DNA of 7,184 nt from Planctomycetota bacterium (GTDB taxonomy: Bacteria > Planctomycetota > Phycisphaerae > FEN-1346 > JAACEH01), in assembly GCA_016935955.1 (NCBI GenBank), contig JAFGPY010000265.1, positions 1-7,184 of the forward strand, given 5' to 3'. The translations under genes and the position numbers were made by a program. Position 1 is the stretch's first letter; every line of letters begins with the position of its first letter. Shown here in pieces: positions 1 to 6,577 of the stretch. The notes under the pieces were generated by a model that saw nothing but the letters and a program-made list of their open reading frames with translations, was not told the origin of the DNA and made no database searches.

Positions 1-955
1 AGAAGGGCGAATCGAGGAAGCGCGTCCCGGTCAGGTCGTCGGACACCTGGAAGGCCATGCCCAGGGCGCCGGCGCTCGAACCGTAGCCCGGTCCCTCGTG
101 CTGGCTGCCGTCCACGGGCAACCAGTCGCACATGTACTTGAGTTCCTTGCGGACTTCGCGGAGGAACCACTGCTCGTCGCGTTTGCCCTCGGCGGCGCCG
201 ATCGCCGCCAGGGCCATGCCCCAGTCGCGGAACCAGCGGTGGTTGTAGGCCGGCACGCCGCGCCAGTAGCCGCCGCCGGGGTTGCCTTTCAGGTGGCCGC
301 CGTAGTACATCGCCCGGGCGTGCTGCCAGAGGATCTTGCGGAACTGTTCACGGAAGGCCGGGTCCAGGTCGTTGTAGAGCCAGTCCCAGGTCAGCGCGGC
401 ACCGACCATTGTGAACGAGGCCGCATGGTCGCTGTTGCGCTCGCCCTGCGGCCCGAACCGCATCATCTTCTCGAGCACGGCGGCATAGGCCTCGGGCGTG
501 TCCTCGACGGCCGGTTCGCCGCCGCTGCTCCAGTCGGCCGTCCCGGCGAGCCACTTCAGGTAGGCCACCGACCTGTCGAAGGAGTCCTTGTTGCCGGTGA
601 CCACGTAGTGCATCGCCACCATCGGCAGTTTGAACAGGCCGTACTCCTGCCCCCAGCCCGACGACGTGCGGCGATTGCCCGGCACGGTGCATCCCGCGAC
701 GTAGCCTTCCATCAGGTCGCGGTAAAGCTTGCCTTCGGGGCTGTTGTAGAAGGTCTTGAGCTGGTCAATGCGGTTGGCCGTAATCAGCAGCCGCGGATGC
801 TTGTCGGCGACCGCCTCCACGTACTTCACCTGCGGCCCTTCGGTTGCGGCCGGGTCCTTCGCCGGCAGGATGCCCTTGGCGTCCTGGGCCCAGACCGCCG
901 CAGAGGCGACCAGCACCGTCGACATCAATACCGTTGACCAGAGAATCCTTCTCAT
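1..955 (-). CDS. Secreted heparinase II/III-like polysaccharide lyase, C-terminus cut by window edge
   Basis: Reading on the minus strand from ATG at 955-953 gives 318 uninterrupted codons to the window edge, so the protein's end is missing. Residues 1-23 form a Sec signal peptide: Arg-Arg, a hydrophobic stretch, then VWA before Gln24, a good signal peptidase I site. A segment HPRLLITANRIDQLK near residues 52-66 resembles the start of heparinase II/III or alginate-lyase-type alpha/alpha-toroid domains. Further family-like blocks are PAYNHRWFRDW (about 235-245) and DGSQHEGPGYG (282-292), where Asn, His, Glu and Tyr are candidates for substrate binding and catalysis. Such enzymes cleave uronic-acid-containing polysaccharides by beta-elimination, usually in the periplasm or outside the cell. 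The substrate cannot be deduced. The catalytic C-terminal beta-sandwich expected in the family lies outside the window. A purine-rich GGGAGAG (968-962) sits six bases before the ATG and supports this start. It is preceded by a 430-base spacer, so it probably has its own promoter. The family call rests on recognised motifs, not a search. Confidence 0.78.
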   Translation of the reverse strand, partial: MRRILWSTVLMSTVLVASAAVWAQDAKGILPAKDPAATEGPQVKYVEAVADKHPRLLITANRIDQLKTFYNSPEGKLYRDLMEGYVAGCTVPGNRRTSSGWGQEYGLFKLPMVAMHYVVTGNKDSFDRSVAYLKWLAGTADWSSGGEPAVEDTPEAYAAVLEKMMRFGPQGERNSDHAASFTMVGAALTWDWLYNDLDPAFREQFRKILWQHARAMYYGGHLKGNPGGGYWRGVPAYNHRWFRDWGMALAAIGAAEGKRDEQWFLREVRKELKYMCDWLPVDGSQHEGPGYGSSAGALGMAFQVSDDLTGTRFLDSPF

Positions 956-1041
956 CGTCCGCTCTCCCAAAAGACTCGCTACGCGTTCCATCCTATCGTC
1001 CGTCCCGTACGCTGGCCGGCCGGCCTCTCGGCAGCCTTGTT

Positions 1042-1094
1042 GCCACAGGCGTGCGGCGGTGCCATGCTTCTGCTTGCAGAAGCATGCTTGTGGC
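1042..1094. repeat. Compound palindrome upstream of the lyase gene
   Basis: The inner stem is CATGCTTCTG (1063-1072) pairing perfectly with CAGAAGCATG (1077-1086) across a four-base CTTG loop. An outer pair, GCCACA (1042-1047) with TGTGGC (1089-1094), encloses it, so the whole block could fold into a two-tier hairpin. There is no T-run on either side, so it is not a standard intrinsic terminator. It resembles a dispersed REP-like intergenic unit. It could also affect the lyase mRNA leader if transcription starts upstream of it. Only the pairing is directly seen. Confidence 0.6.
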
Positions 1095-1194
1095 CACCAG
1101 GCCTTCGCTCCCTCTTCGTGCCGTTGGAACTGAAACCTGTCTCCTGCCCCCAGGTTGCGGGCTATCGCGTCGCGATTCTCATATCCGTCGGCGG

Positions 1195-1231
1195 GCGCAA
1201 AACGACGAGCCGCCATGAAGGCGGCCCGTGG
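1195..1231 (-). terminator. Probable intrinsic terminator of the anti-sigma-like gene, displaced by an insertion
   Basis: On the minus strand the arms ACGGGCCGCC and GGCGGCTCGT (1229-1220 and 1214-1205) form a 10-position stem with one mismatch and a TTCAT loop. TCGTTTTGCG follows, a short T-run. It shares 21 of 22 positions of its 3' half with the terminator at 4858-4879. It lies 156 bases past the stop codon of the gene at 4197-1387. The MITE-like element fills almost all of that gap; without it, the stem would begin four bases after the stop. The T-run is only four bases, so strength is uncertain. Confidence 0.6.
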
Positions 1232-1233
1232 CC

Positions 1234-1389
1234 TAGTGGACCGTCAGGGTCGAAACCGGGAGTTGAGGGTTCACACTTTGGAGCGGCGGCGAAGCCGACG
1301 CCAAAGTGTGCTCTGTGTCCGGCGCCGCACACTTTGGGGCTGCGCCCTTCAAAGATGGCACCCGCAGATTCAACCGTGACGGTCCACTA
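1234..1389. mobile_element. MITE-like element with TA ends and terminal inverted repeats
   Basis: The left end reads CTAGTGGACCGTCA (1233-1246) and the right end is its perfect reverse complement (1377-1390). Extending inward, 23 of 28 positions match between 1233-1260 and the complement of 1363-1390. Both ends abut TA (1234-1235 and 1388-1389), as expected for a TA target duplication of IS630/Tc1-mariner-type transposition. The element has no coding capacity. Inside are three copies of CACACTTTGG: 1272-1281 and 1328-1337 direct, 1301-1310 inverted. They build a 10-bp-stem hairpin (1272-1310) and a second hairpin (1332-1354). The right TA is part of the TAG stop of the neighbouring gene. The non-autonomous transposon reading is inference; no transposase or second copy is in the window. 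Confidence 0.68.
1272..1310. repeat. Hairpin inside the MITE-like element
   Basis: CACACTTTGG (1272-1281) pairs perfectly with CCAAAGTGTG (1301-1310). Within the loop, CGGC (1287-1290) can pair with GCCG (1294-1297) around a GAA loop, giving a two-tier stem. A further CACACTTTGG at 1328-1337 is a partial repetition; its CTTTG (1332-1336) and GGGC (1337-1340) pair with CAAAG (1350-1354) and GCCC (1344-1347). No T-run follows either hairpin, so these are secondary-structure blocks and not standard terminators. Confidence 0.7.
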
Positions 1390-4197
1390 GTCCATGTGTC
1401 CCTGTTGGCGGGCCTGTTGCTCGATCTTGTCGCTCAGGTCCCAGGCGACCGTGTCGAACTCCCGCCACAGTCGTCGCACCTCGTGACGAGGTACGAAGGA
1501 CGTGTACCCGCCGTTGAGCTGCAACGCGATGTGGCTGTCTGTGAACCGCATCGGATCGGGCCTGCTGCGGGCGATCTCGTTCATCATGGCGGACGCCTCA
1601 TCGAGACGACCGCGCTCGATCAGGTAGCGCACGGCCGCTAGGCGAATCCTTCGCCACCCGTTGCGTCTGCCCAGTCCCTCGCGAAGCGCGGCGTAATCCT
1701 CGGTCTTCGGGTCGAGCGGCGGCAGCTTGGCCTCCTCGGCCGCCACGACGGCCAGGGTGTCGTCGATCTTCCCTAGGCCGATGCGCGCCTCGAGCACGCA
1801 GTGGCGGCAGTTCTGGCGACTGACCTCGTACATGTCGCCGTTGGCGGGGTTGAGCATGTACTCGGGCCACTGGTCCTTGGGCAGTTCGATCAGTTGTTCA
1901 TACAACCTGATCGCGTCCTCGTACTGTCGGTCCTCGAACGCCGTCGCGGCGGCACGCGAAAGTTGGTAGTAGGGCGACTGCTCTTCCGTTTTCGCGTGCC
2001 AATCCTTGTCGCTGACGTTCGCCGCCCACCAGTCTGCGACAGAGTCGACCGTTGGCTCGGTCGGCACGGGGATCGTCAAGTCCCAACGTGTCTGAATCGA
2101 GTCCAGACCCCTGCCGGAACGCCCGATTACGTAAGGCTTGAATCCCAGCGTGAACACCTCCGGTACGGCATCGGCCGACGGCTCGAGCAACCAGGCGTAT
2201 CGCCGGCCGTCCATGTCGTTGTGTCTTGCCAGTGTCCGCCAGAGGGTGCCGGGCGGCACGCGCGTCAACTCCCAGATGCCGGAGGGATGTGCGCCGGCCT
2301 CCCGCGGCGGCGCGTCGGGCAGCACCACGCGAACCGCAACACGCCCGTCCCGTCCGCGGACAATGTCCGTCGCCTGGGGTTTCGGTCCGGCTTCGAACGA
2401 CGCAAGAGCCTGCGGCACCTGGACCAGCCAGCCCAGCGCGGAGTGCGTTTCCTTGAACAGGTACTCGGCATTCTGGAGTTCGCCCCGGCGAAGTTCCTTC
2501 TGTGCCCGCTGCCAGACGTCGCCCAACCGCCGGGTCAGCGGCAGCAGCGATTCCAGCCCGTCGCGATCGGCAACCTCCCGCAGGTACAGGCCGACCGTCC
2601 ACCCGGCCGCATAGTGCTTCACCGGGTCTTCGAGAAACGCCGGCAGGATTTCCTCGGCGGCCACGGCCTGGGCCTTCTCCTGGCGGCCGTGCTCGCGAAG
2701 CAGGTCGTACTCCCAGCAGAGCAACTGCAGGTCGCGAGGACGCTTGGTCAACTGCTCTTCGATATGCCGCCACTGGGTCAACGCCGGAGCCGACTGTCGG
2801 AGGTATTGAATGCGCGCCGTCTCGACTTTTTCCGGCGACGCGGACTTCGCCCAGCTCTCCTCGGCCACCTTGTCGGCGGAGTCCAGGCCGACAGGGACGC
2901 GTTCCTCCTTCAGCACGCGGTAGATGAGTTCGTGGCTGTACATCTTGCTCTTCGCGGGCACCTGTGCTTCGATGGCGTACCTCAGCGTGACGATCCGCTC
3001 GCCTTCGCCTCGCTTGAACTCCGGCAGAGGGACGTAACAGTACCGCCAGTTGCCGCTGACGGGCTTGAAGCCGCCGGTCATATAGTAGACGTTGCCCCAG
3101 TTGTCGGTCGGCGCCTCGTAGCCCTCGTGAAGGATACACCCGCCGCGCGGGGCAACGTTGTCCGGATCGGTGTGCTCAATGGCGATGATCCCGTCGTCGC
3201 GACCGGCCGCAAGGACAAGCTCGGCCGCTTTGTAGTCGCCCAGCATCTCGTGAACGTGGCCGGGCTCGGTCGGGTTGCCGCTCAGCGGCTCGGCCCCGGC
3301 CCGCAGAATCTGGTACTCGCGCCGCAATCCGTTCTCGATCACGACCCGCCGGAAGTGCTCGGGGTCGAAGTAACTCTCCGGCTGCGGGTCCGAGTAGTCG
3401 AACGTCAGCAGCATGAAGTCTTCCTGTCGCGGCTCGAAGACCTTGATTCGCAGCGGCAGACGGCTCTCGCGCAGCACCCAGATGCGGGCCCAGCGCTTCG
3501 TGGCGTCGCGTGCGTAGTCGAACACCTCCACGCCGCCGGCCTCGGCCGCCCCGTCCGACCGCACGGGCTTACCCTCGGGCGGATCGCCCTCGAACAGCAG
3601 CGTCAGGATCTCCTGCAGCAGGTCACCTTGGCCCAGCCGGGCGACGAAGTCGGGCGGAATCAGCCGGAGCCGCGCCTTGGCCGGGTCCACAAAGTCCCGC
3701 TTCTCGGCGCTGTAGAGCCGCACCTCGTCGCCGCGAATGAACTGCACGTGGCCCACTCCCTCGGCCCGCCACTGGTCCGGCGCGCGGTAGTGAAACTCGA
3801 TCTTGTAGAGCCGCCGCGACTCGTCGGTCCGGTTCGGGTCCTCGTTGAAGAGGGTCACGCGAAATCCCTGGACGCGGCCCATGGCCTTGACGACGTCGTC
3901 CCACGCGAAGGCGGTGCCGTTCGGCAACAGCAGCCAGGCCACCGCCACCAGGGTCGCCACGGCGGCCGCGGCGGGAACCAGGGCCCGCCACAGGCGACGG
4001 ACGCGCTGCGCGCCGCCGGGCCGACCACCCACGTCGGTCCGGGCGGGCATCGCAACGGCATCTTCCGGCTCGCTTTCCCGCTGGGCGTCCTCGATGCGGG
4101 ACAGGCGGCGAAGCACTTCGTCGGTGAACGCCTCGGCCGGCCGCACCTTCCGGCCGAGGTCGTCCAGTTGGTTGCTGAGTTGGTCATGATCGGTCAT
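1387..4197 (-). CDS. Very large single-pass membrane protein, probable anti-sigma factor/sensor of the adjacent ECF sigma factor
   Basis: This 936-residue protein starts at ATG 4197, which overlaps the sigma-factor TGA as ATGA. AAGGAG (4211-4206), inside the end of the sigma gene, sits eight bases upstream. Residues 1-70 are charged and polar, with a DEVLRRLSRIEDAQRE helix suited to sigma binding in the cytoplasm. Residues about 72-91 form one hydrophobic segment after an Arg-rich stop (QRVRRLWR), so the remaining 840 residues should lie outside. From about 98 (FAWDDVVKAMGRVQGF) to 283 (SYFDPEHF) the pattern resembles the LolA/RseB-like fold seen in envelope sensors. Residues 300-430 look beta-rich with aromatic residues. 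Residues about 440-640 and 742-936 are mostly helical with TPR-like stretches, for example AFEDRQYEDAIRLYEQLIEL. A CRHC pair lies near residue 796. No zinc-binding ZAS motif is apparent at the N-terminus. The anti-sigma role is inferred from gene order and topology; enzymatic function is not evident. Confidence 0.75.
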   Translation of the reverse strand: MTDHDQLSNQLDDLGRKVRPAEAFTDEVLRRLSRIEDAQRESEPEDAVAMPARTDVGGRPGGAQRVRRLWRALVPAAAAVATLVAVAWLLLPNGTAFAWDDVVKAMGRVQGFRVTLFNEDPNRTDESRRLYKIEFHYRAPDQWRAEGVGHVQFIRGDEVRLYSAEKRDFVDPAKARLRLIPPDFVARLGQGDLLQEILTLLFEGDPPEGKPVRSDGAAEAGGVEVFDYARDATKRWARIWVLRESRLPLRIKVFEPRQEDFMLLTFDYSDPQPESYFDPEHFRRVVIENGLRREYQILRAGAEPLSGNPTEPGHVHEMLGDYKAAELVLAAGRDDGIIAIEHTDPDNVAPRGGCILHEGYEAPTDNWGNVYYMTGGFKPVSGNWRYCYVPLPEFKRGEGERIVTLRYAIEAQVPAKSKMYSHELIYRVLKEERVPVGLDSADKVAEESWAKSASPEKVETARIQYLRQSAPALTQWRHIEEQLTKRPRDLQLLCWEYDLLREHGRQEKAQAVAAEEILPAFLEDPVKHYAAGWTVGLYLREVADRDGLESLLPLTRRLGDVWQRAQKELRRGELQNAEYLFKETHSALGWLVQVPQALASFEAGPKPQATDIVRGRDGRVAVRVVLPDAPPREAGAHPSGIWELTRVPPGTLWRTLARHNDMDGRRYAWLLEPSADAVPEVFTLGFKPYVIGRSGRGLDSIQTRWDLTIPVPTEPTVDSVADWWAANVSDKDWHAKTEEQSPYYQLSRAAATAFEDRQYEDAIRLYEQLIELPKDQWPEYMLNPANGDMYEVSRQNCRHCVLEARIGLGKIDDTLAVVAAEEAKLPPLDPKTEDYAALREGLGRRNGWRRIRLAAVRYLIERGRLDEASAMMNEIARSRPDPMRFTDSHIALQLNGGYTSFVPRHEVRRLWREFDTVAWDLSDKIEQQARQQGHMD

Positions 4198-4718
4198 GGC
4201 CTGAACTCCTTCATCTGGTCGCGCAGGCGCTGGTAGGCCCGCGAGAGTTGTTTAGTGATCGTACCTGGCGGGCTGCCGGTCATCTCGGCGATGGCCCGCA
4301 CGCTGTGGCCGTCGAAGTGGTGCAACGTCACAACAAGACGCTCGTGCTCGGGCAGGTCGGCCACGCGATCGAGCAATGCCGCCGCGGCATCGTCCAGTTG
4401 CCCATTGCTCTGCGTTGCCACCGACCGCGCTGCGGCTTCCGGCGATGCCACCTCCCGGGACCGGCTGGCCATGCGCAAGGCCTGCCGGTGGACAATCGTC
4501 AGCAGCCACGACGAGAAGGCCGCAGGGTCCCGCAGTGCGGCCAACTGCTCGTACGCCAACAGGAACGCCTCCTGGGCGGCGTCCTCGCCGCGATGCCGGT
4601 CGCCGAGCACCGCCGTGGCCACGGCGCAGGCCGTGCCGCGGTAGCGGTCGACCAGCTCGGCAAACGCGTCCCGGCGACCGCCCAGAACGTCAGCCACTAC
4701 ATCGGCGTCACTTCTCAA
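4194..4718 (-). CDS. ECF-family RNA polymerase sigma factor
   Basis: This 174-residue protein has the usual ECF length and two-domain form. Region 2 covers about residues 14-83, including the core-binding and -10-recognition signature GEDAAQEAFLLAYEQL and the block FSSWLLTIVHRQALR. A poorly conserved linker (84-112) follows. Region 4 spans about 113-172, with LPEHERLVVTLHHFDGHS and a helix-turn-helix AIAEMTGSPPGTITKQLSRA that would read the -35 element. The start is TTG at 4718: AGAGGAG (4732-4726) lies seven bases upstream and no ATG is well placed. The stop overlaps the start of the large membrane protein, so the two are translationally coupled, the arrangement typical of an ECF sigma factor with its anti-sigma partner. 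Group assignment within ECF sigmas is not attempted. Its targets are unknown. Confidence 0.93.
   Translation of the reverse strand: MRSDADVVADVLGGRRDAFAELVDRYRGTACAVATAVLGDRHRGEDAAQEAFLLAYEQLAALRDPAAFSSWLLTIVHRQALRMASRSREVASPEAAARSVATQSNGQLDDAAAALLDRVADLPEHERLVVTLHHFDGHSVRAIAEMTGSPPGTITKQLSRAYQRLRDQMKEFRP
4206..4211 (-). promoter_or_regulatory. Ribosome binding site within the sigma gene for the downstream membrane protein
   Basis: AAGGAG on the minus strand is eight bases before the ATG at 4197. It is embedded in the Lys-Glu codons near the end of the sigma reading frame. Together with the ATGA overlap it fixes the membrane-protein start and indicates coupled translation of the pair. Confidence 0.8.
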
Positions 4719-4725
4719 GGTAATG

Positions 4726-4732
4726 CTCCTCT
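4726..4732 (-). promoter_or_regulatory. Ribosome binding site that decides the TTG start of the sigma gene
   Basis: AGAGGAG on the minus strand is followed after seven bases by TTG (4718-4716). The reading frame shows no ATG at this position, so the site is the main evidence for a TTG start. A rarer start codon could lower sigma synthesis relative to its partner. Confidence 0.75.
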
Positions 4733-4754
4733 GTGAGTCGGATGCGAAAGACGA

Positions 4755-4780
4755 GCCGCCTCGAGGTCGGCTTCATAGTA
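4755..4780 (-). promoter_or_regulatory. Tentative promoter -10 and leader hairpin of the sigma operon
   Basis: On the minus strand TACTAT (4780-4775) is a plausible -10 hexamer, but no good -35 lies at normal distance. A degenerate AAAACC further upstream is the only AT-rich block. Just after it, GCCGACC/GGCGGC arms around TCGA (4771-4755) can form a short bulged hairpin, near the mRNA 5' end if this -10 is used. An ECF-type autoregulated promoter is possible but cannot be recognised with confidence. Confidence 0.3.
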
Positions 4781-4857
4781 GAAGAGCATGCCGGGGCCGG
4801 TTTTGCGACATGAAAACCCGAGAACGCCGTTCGCCGACCACCTGCCCGGGCGCAGCC

Positions 4858-4896
4858 GCGCAAAACGACGGGCCGCCATCGTGGCGGCCCGTCGTT
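4858..4896 (-). terminator. Intrinsic terminator of the pseudoprotease gene
   Basis: The two arms 4896-4882 and 4878-4864 are perfectly complementary over 15 bp, GC-rich in the middle, with a three-base CGA loop on the minus strand. The stem ends in GTCGTT and is followed by TTGCGC, so the strand shows four consecutive T at the stem base. It begins 28 bases after the stop codon at 4925 and separates this gene from the sigma operon. Its 3' half recurs almost identically at 1195-1216. Confidence 0.85.
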
Positions 4897-4924
4897 CAAA
4901 GGAGGCAGATCCCTGGCCTGATTC

Positions 4925-6535
4925 TCAGTTTCGCAGCGTGGCGATGTCCGCCGCCTCGATCAGCGGCAGACGGTACATCTTCTTGTTCGACACCACCACC
5001 GTGTAGCCCTGGACGACGCCGCTGACCATGACCAGTGAGGCGCTGCGTTGCCGCTGCTGGCCCTCCCCGCGACGACGGTCGCGCGGGTCCGCGCCCGGGG
5101 GCGGCTGCGCGGCCCGGGCGCCGCGAACGTCGGCCCCGGTCGTCAGCAGCCACTGGTTCGATTCGTACGACAGCACGCACTGGAACTCCTGGCCCTGGAA
5201 TCGCAGCGACGGACCGACGCGGGCCAGGAATGTCACGGCCTCGCCGCGGTTCTTCTCGACGTCTTCCAGGACGCGGTCGGCCGTCGGCGTCAGCGTGTCG
5301 GCCAGTATCTTGCGGTTCACGGCGGCGCGATCGTACGATTCGCGGGCCAGGCTGCGGAGCTTGGCCAGGTCGGATTCGTCGATCTTCGCGTCCGGGTTCA
5401 GCAGCGCCTTGGACGCCGTGGACACCAGTTGCTGCAGGCCCGGCTTGATGACCACGCCCGCGCCGCCGCAGTCGGGGCAGGTGTCCTTGCGGTCTGGCAA
5501 CTTCGTTCGCGACCCGGTGCGGTCGTCAACGCGGTACTGCGGCGTGACCAGGAAGCCGAAGCCGTTGCACTTCTTGCAGTCGAGCGTCTTCTTCAGGCCG
5601 AAGATCGCCGCCCGAATCTTCGATTCGCTGAAGGTCTCGGTCGTCTTGGTCTTCGACTCCGGCCAGCGGAAACCGCCCACCGGCGTCGGGAATCGCCCCG
5701 GGCCGAAATTCTGCTGTTCGATCAGGGCCTTGATCTCCGTCACCGGCACGGACAGGTACGGCCCGCGGCCGTTCTTGCCGTTGTGGGTGCACAGGCCGAC
5801 CACGCGGCCGTCGCGGTTCAGCAGCGGGCCGCCGATGTTCCCCTCGCTGATGATCGCTTCGGTGCTGATCCACTGCGAGTTCGGCGGTCCGTCCACGTTG
5901 CCGCCCGGCTCGATCCCCAGCACCTTGCCGTTGCCCGCCCAGTCGGCCATCTTGCGGTTGCTCAGCCCGAACGCGTAGACCATCTCGTCCACCCGCGGAT
6001 CACGATCCGACAGCGACAGCGGCTTGACCTTGCGGCTGTCCGAGGCCTTGACCCGGATCAGGGCCAGGTCCTGTTGCTCGTTGTGGTTCAACAGCCCCTC
6101 GACCTCGAACTTGGCTCCGTCCTCGCCGCCGCGAATGTCGATCCAGTGGGTGCCGGCGAGGGCCAGGAAATTGGTCACGATGAGTTGGTGTTCTTCGTCG
6201 CCGCCGGGGATCACGAAGCCGATCGCCTTGCGGTCCTTGTCGGCGTAGATGCGGACGAGCCCGGTCTCGGCGGCCTGGTAGGCGCGGACGAAACCGCCGT
6301 CGTCAATCAGCGGAGGCTCGCCCATCTCGTCGGTGATGGGCGGGATGAGTTGCTGGTTCTCCGGCAGGTTCGATTCGTTCTCGGGCGCTCGCGACGTGCC
6401 CTGCTCGATGTTCTGGTCCTGGTTCTGCTGATTGGGACGCGGCGGACGACCGTCACCCGGCCGCCACTGAGCCGACGCCGTCGCCGACAGCGCCAGCAGC
6501 ACGACCGGAACCATCACAAGGCGAAGTGTCTTCAT
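4925..6535 (-). CDS. Secreted trypsin/DegP-like pseudoprotease with a DnaJ-type zinc motif pair
   Basis: This 536-residue exported protein has a signal peptide (residues 1-22, ending ASA before Gln23), then a Pro/Gln/Asn-rich linker to about 75. Residues about 80-275 follow a trypsin-like (DegP/HtrA-type) fold: IVTNFLALAG (119-128), QQDLALIRV (154-162) and SEGNIGGPLLNRDGRVVGL (230-248). The catalytic Asp is kept (D156). The expected His after TN is Leu124, and the Ser of GNSGGPL is Ile234, so proteolysis is unlikely. Two CxxCxGxG-like motifs, CKKCNGFGF (320-328) and CPDCGGAGV (353-361), could bind one zinc ion, half of a DnaJ zinc domain. The rest (365-536) is helical, then a low-complexity Pro/Arg/Gln stretch (about 472-498) and a beta-rich end. 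The start is ATG 6535, since AGGGGA (6550-6545) is nine bases upstream; a GTG at 6541 is too close to it. A binding or scaffold role outside the cytoplasm is inference. Confidence 0.85.
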   Translation of the reverse strand: MKTLRLVMVPVVLLALSATASAQWRPGDGRPPRPNQQNQDQNIEQGTSRAPENESNLPENQQLIPPITDEMGEPPLIDDGGFVRAYQAAETGLVRIYADKDRKAIGFVIPGGDEEHQLIVTNFLALAGTHWIDIRGGEDGAKFEVEGLLNHNEQQDLALIRVKASDSRKVKPLSLSDRDPRVDEMVYAFGLSNRKMADWAGNGKVLGIEPGGNVDGPPNSQWISTEAIISEGNIGGPLLNRDGRVVGLCTHNGKNGRGPYLSVPVTEIKALIEQQNFGPGRFPTPVGGFRWPESKTKTTETFSESKIRAAIFGLKKTLDCKKCNGFGFLVTPQYRVDDRTGSRTKLPDRKDTCPDCGGAGVVIKPGLQQLVSTASKALLNPDAKIDESDLAKLRSLARESYDRAAVNRKILADTLTPTADRVLEDVEKNRGEAVTFLARVGPSLRFQGQEFQCVLSYESNQWLLTTGADVRGARAAQPPPGADPRDRRRGEGQQRQRSASLVMVSGVVQGYTVVVSNKKMYRLPLIEAADIATLRN

Positions 6536-6544
6536 AGCCACGGA

Positions 6545-6550
6545 TCCCCT
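6545..6550 (-). promoter_or_regulatory. Ribosome binding site of the pseudoprotease gene
   Basis: AGGGGA on the minus strand lies nine bases before ATG 6535 but only three before the alternative GTG at 6541. Spacing therefore favours the ATG, which also gives a more typical signal peptide beginning Met-Lys-Thr. Confidence 0.7.
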
Positions 6551-6577
6551 GAGAAGTATTACGTTCGAACGGCCGCG

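Larger units (their letters stand above)
956..1386. other. Intergenic spacer with three palindromic structures
   Basis: No credible gene is visible here: the short open frames lack a ribosome site and codon structure. From low to high coordinates the stretch holds the lyase ribosome site (962-968), a short GGCCGGCCGGCC palindrome (1014-1025), a compound hairpin (1042-1094), the displaced terminator (1203-1231) and nearly all of a MITE-like element (1234-1389). I see no convincing -35/-10 pair for the lyase gene on the minus strand. A TAGGAT at 994-989 has no matching -35. Confidence 0.6.

Noticed and set aside
98..937. 279-codon open frame on the plus strand
   Set aside because: It is antisense to the lyase gene, whose own frame is open to the window edge and has a signal peptide and family motifs.
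1272..1354. CRISPR-like or tandem repeat array from the three CACACTTTGG copies
   Set aside because: The copies are unevenly spaced and in mixed orientation, and they fold as hairpin arms inside an element with terminal inverted repeats.
1801..4236. 811-codon open frame on the plus strand
   Set aside because: It lies antisense to the large membrane-protein gene. GC-rich codon bias in the real frame keeps the opposite frame open. The product is Arg/Gly/His-rich with no recognisable domain or ribosome site.
4761..4766. TCGAGG region as a strong attenuator before the sigma gene
   Set aside because: The stem is short and bulged, and the following T-run is interrupted (TCGTCTTT), so only a weak leader hairpin can be supported.
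6539..6541. GTG as the start of the pseudoprotease gene
   Set aside because: It is only three bases from the AGGGGA site. The ATG two codons later has normal spacing and gives a standard signal peptide start.
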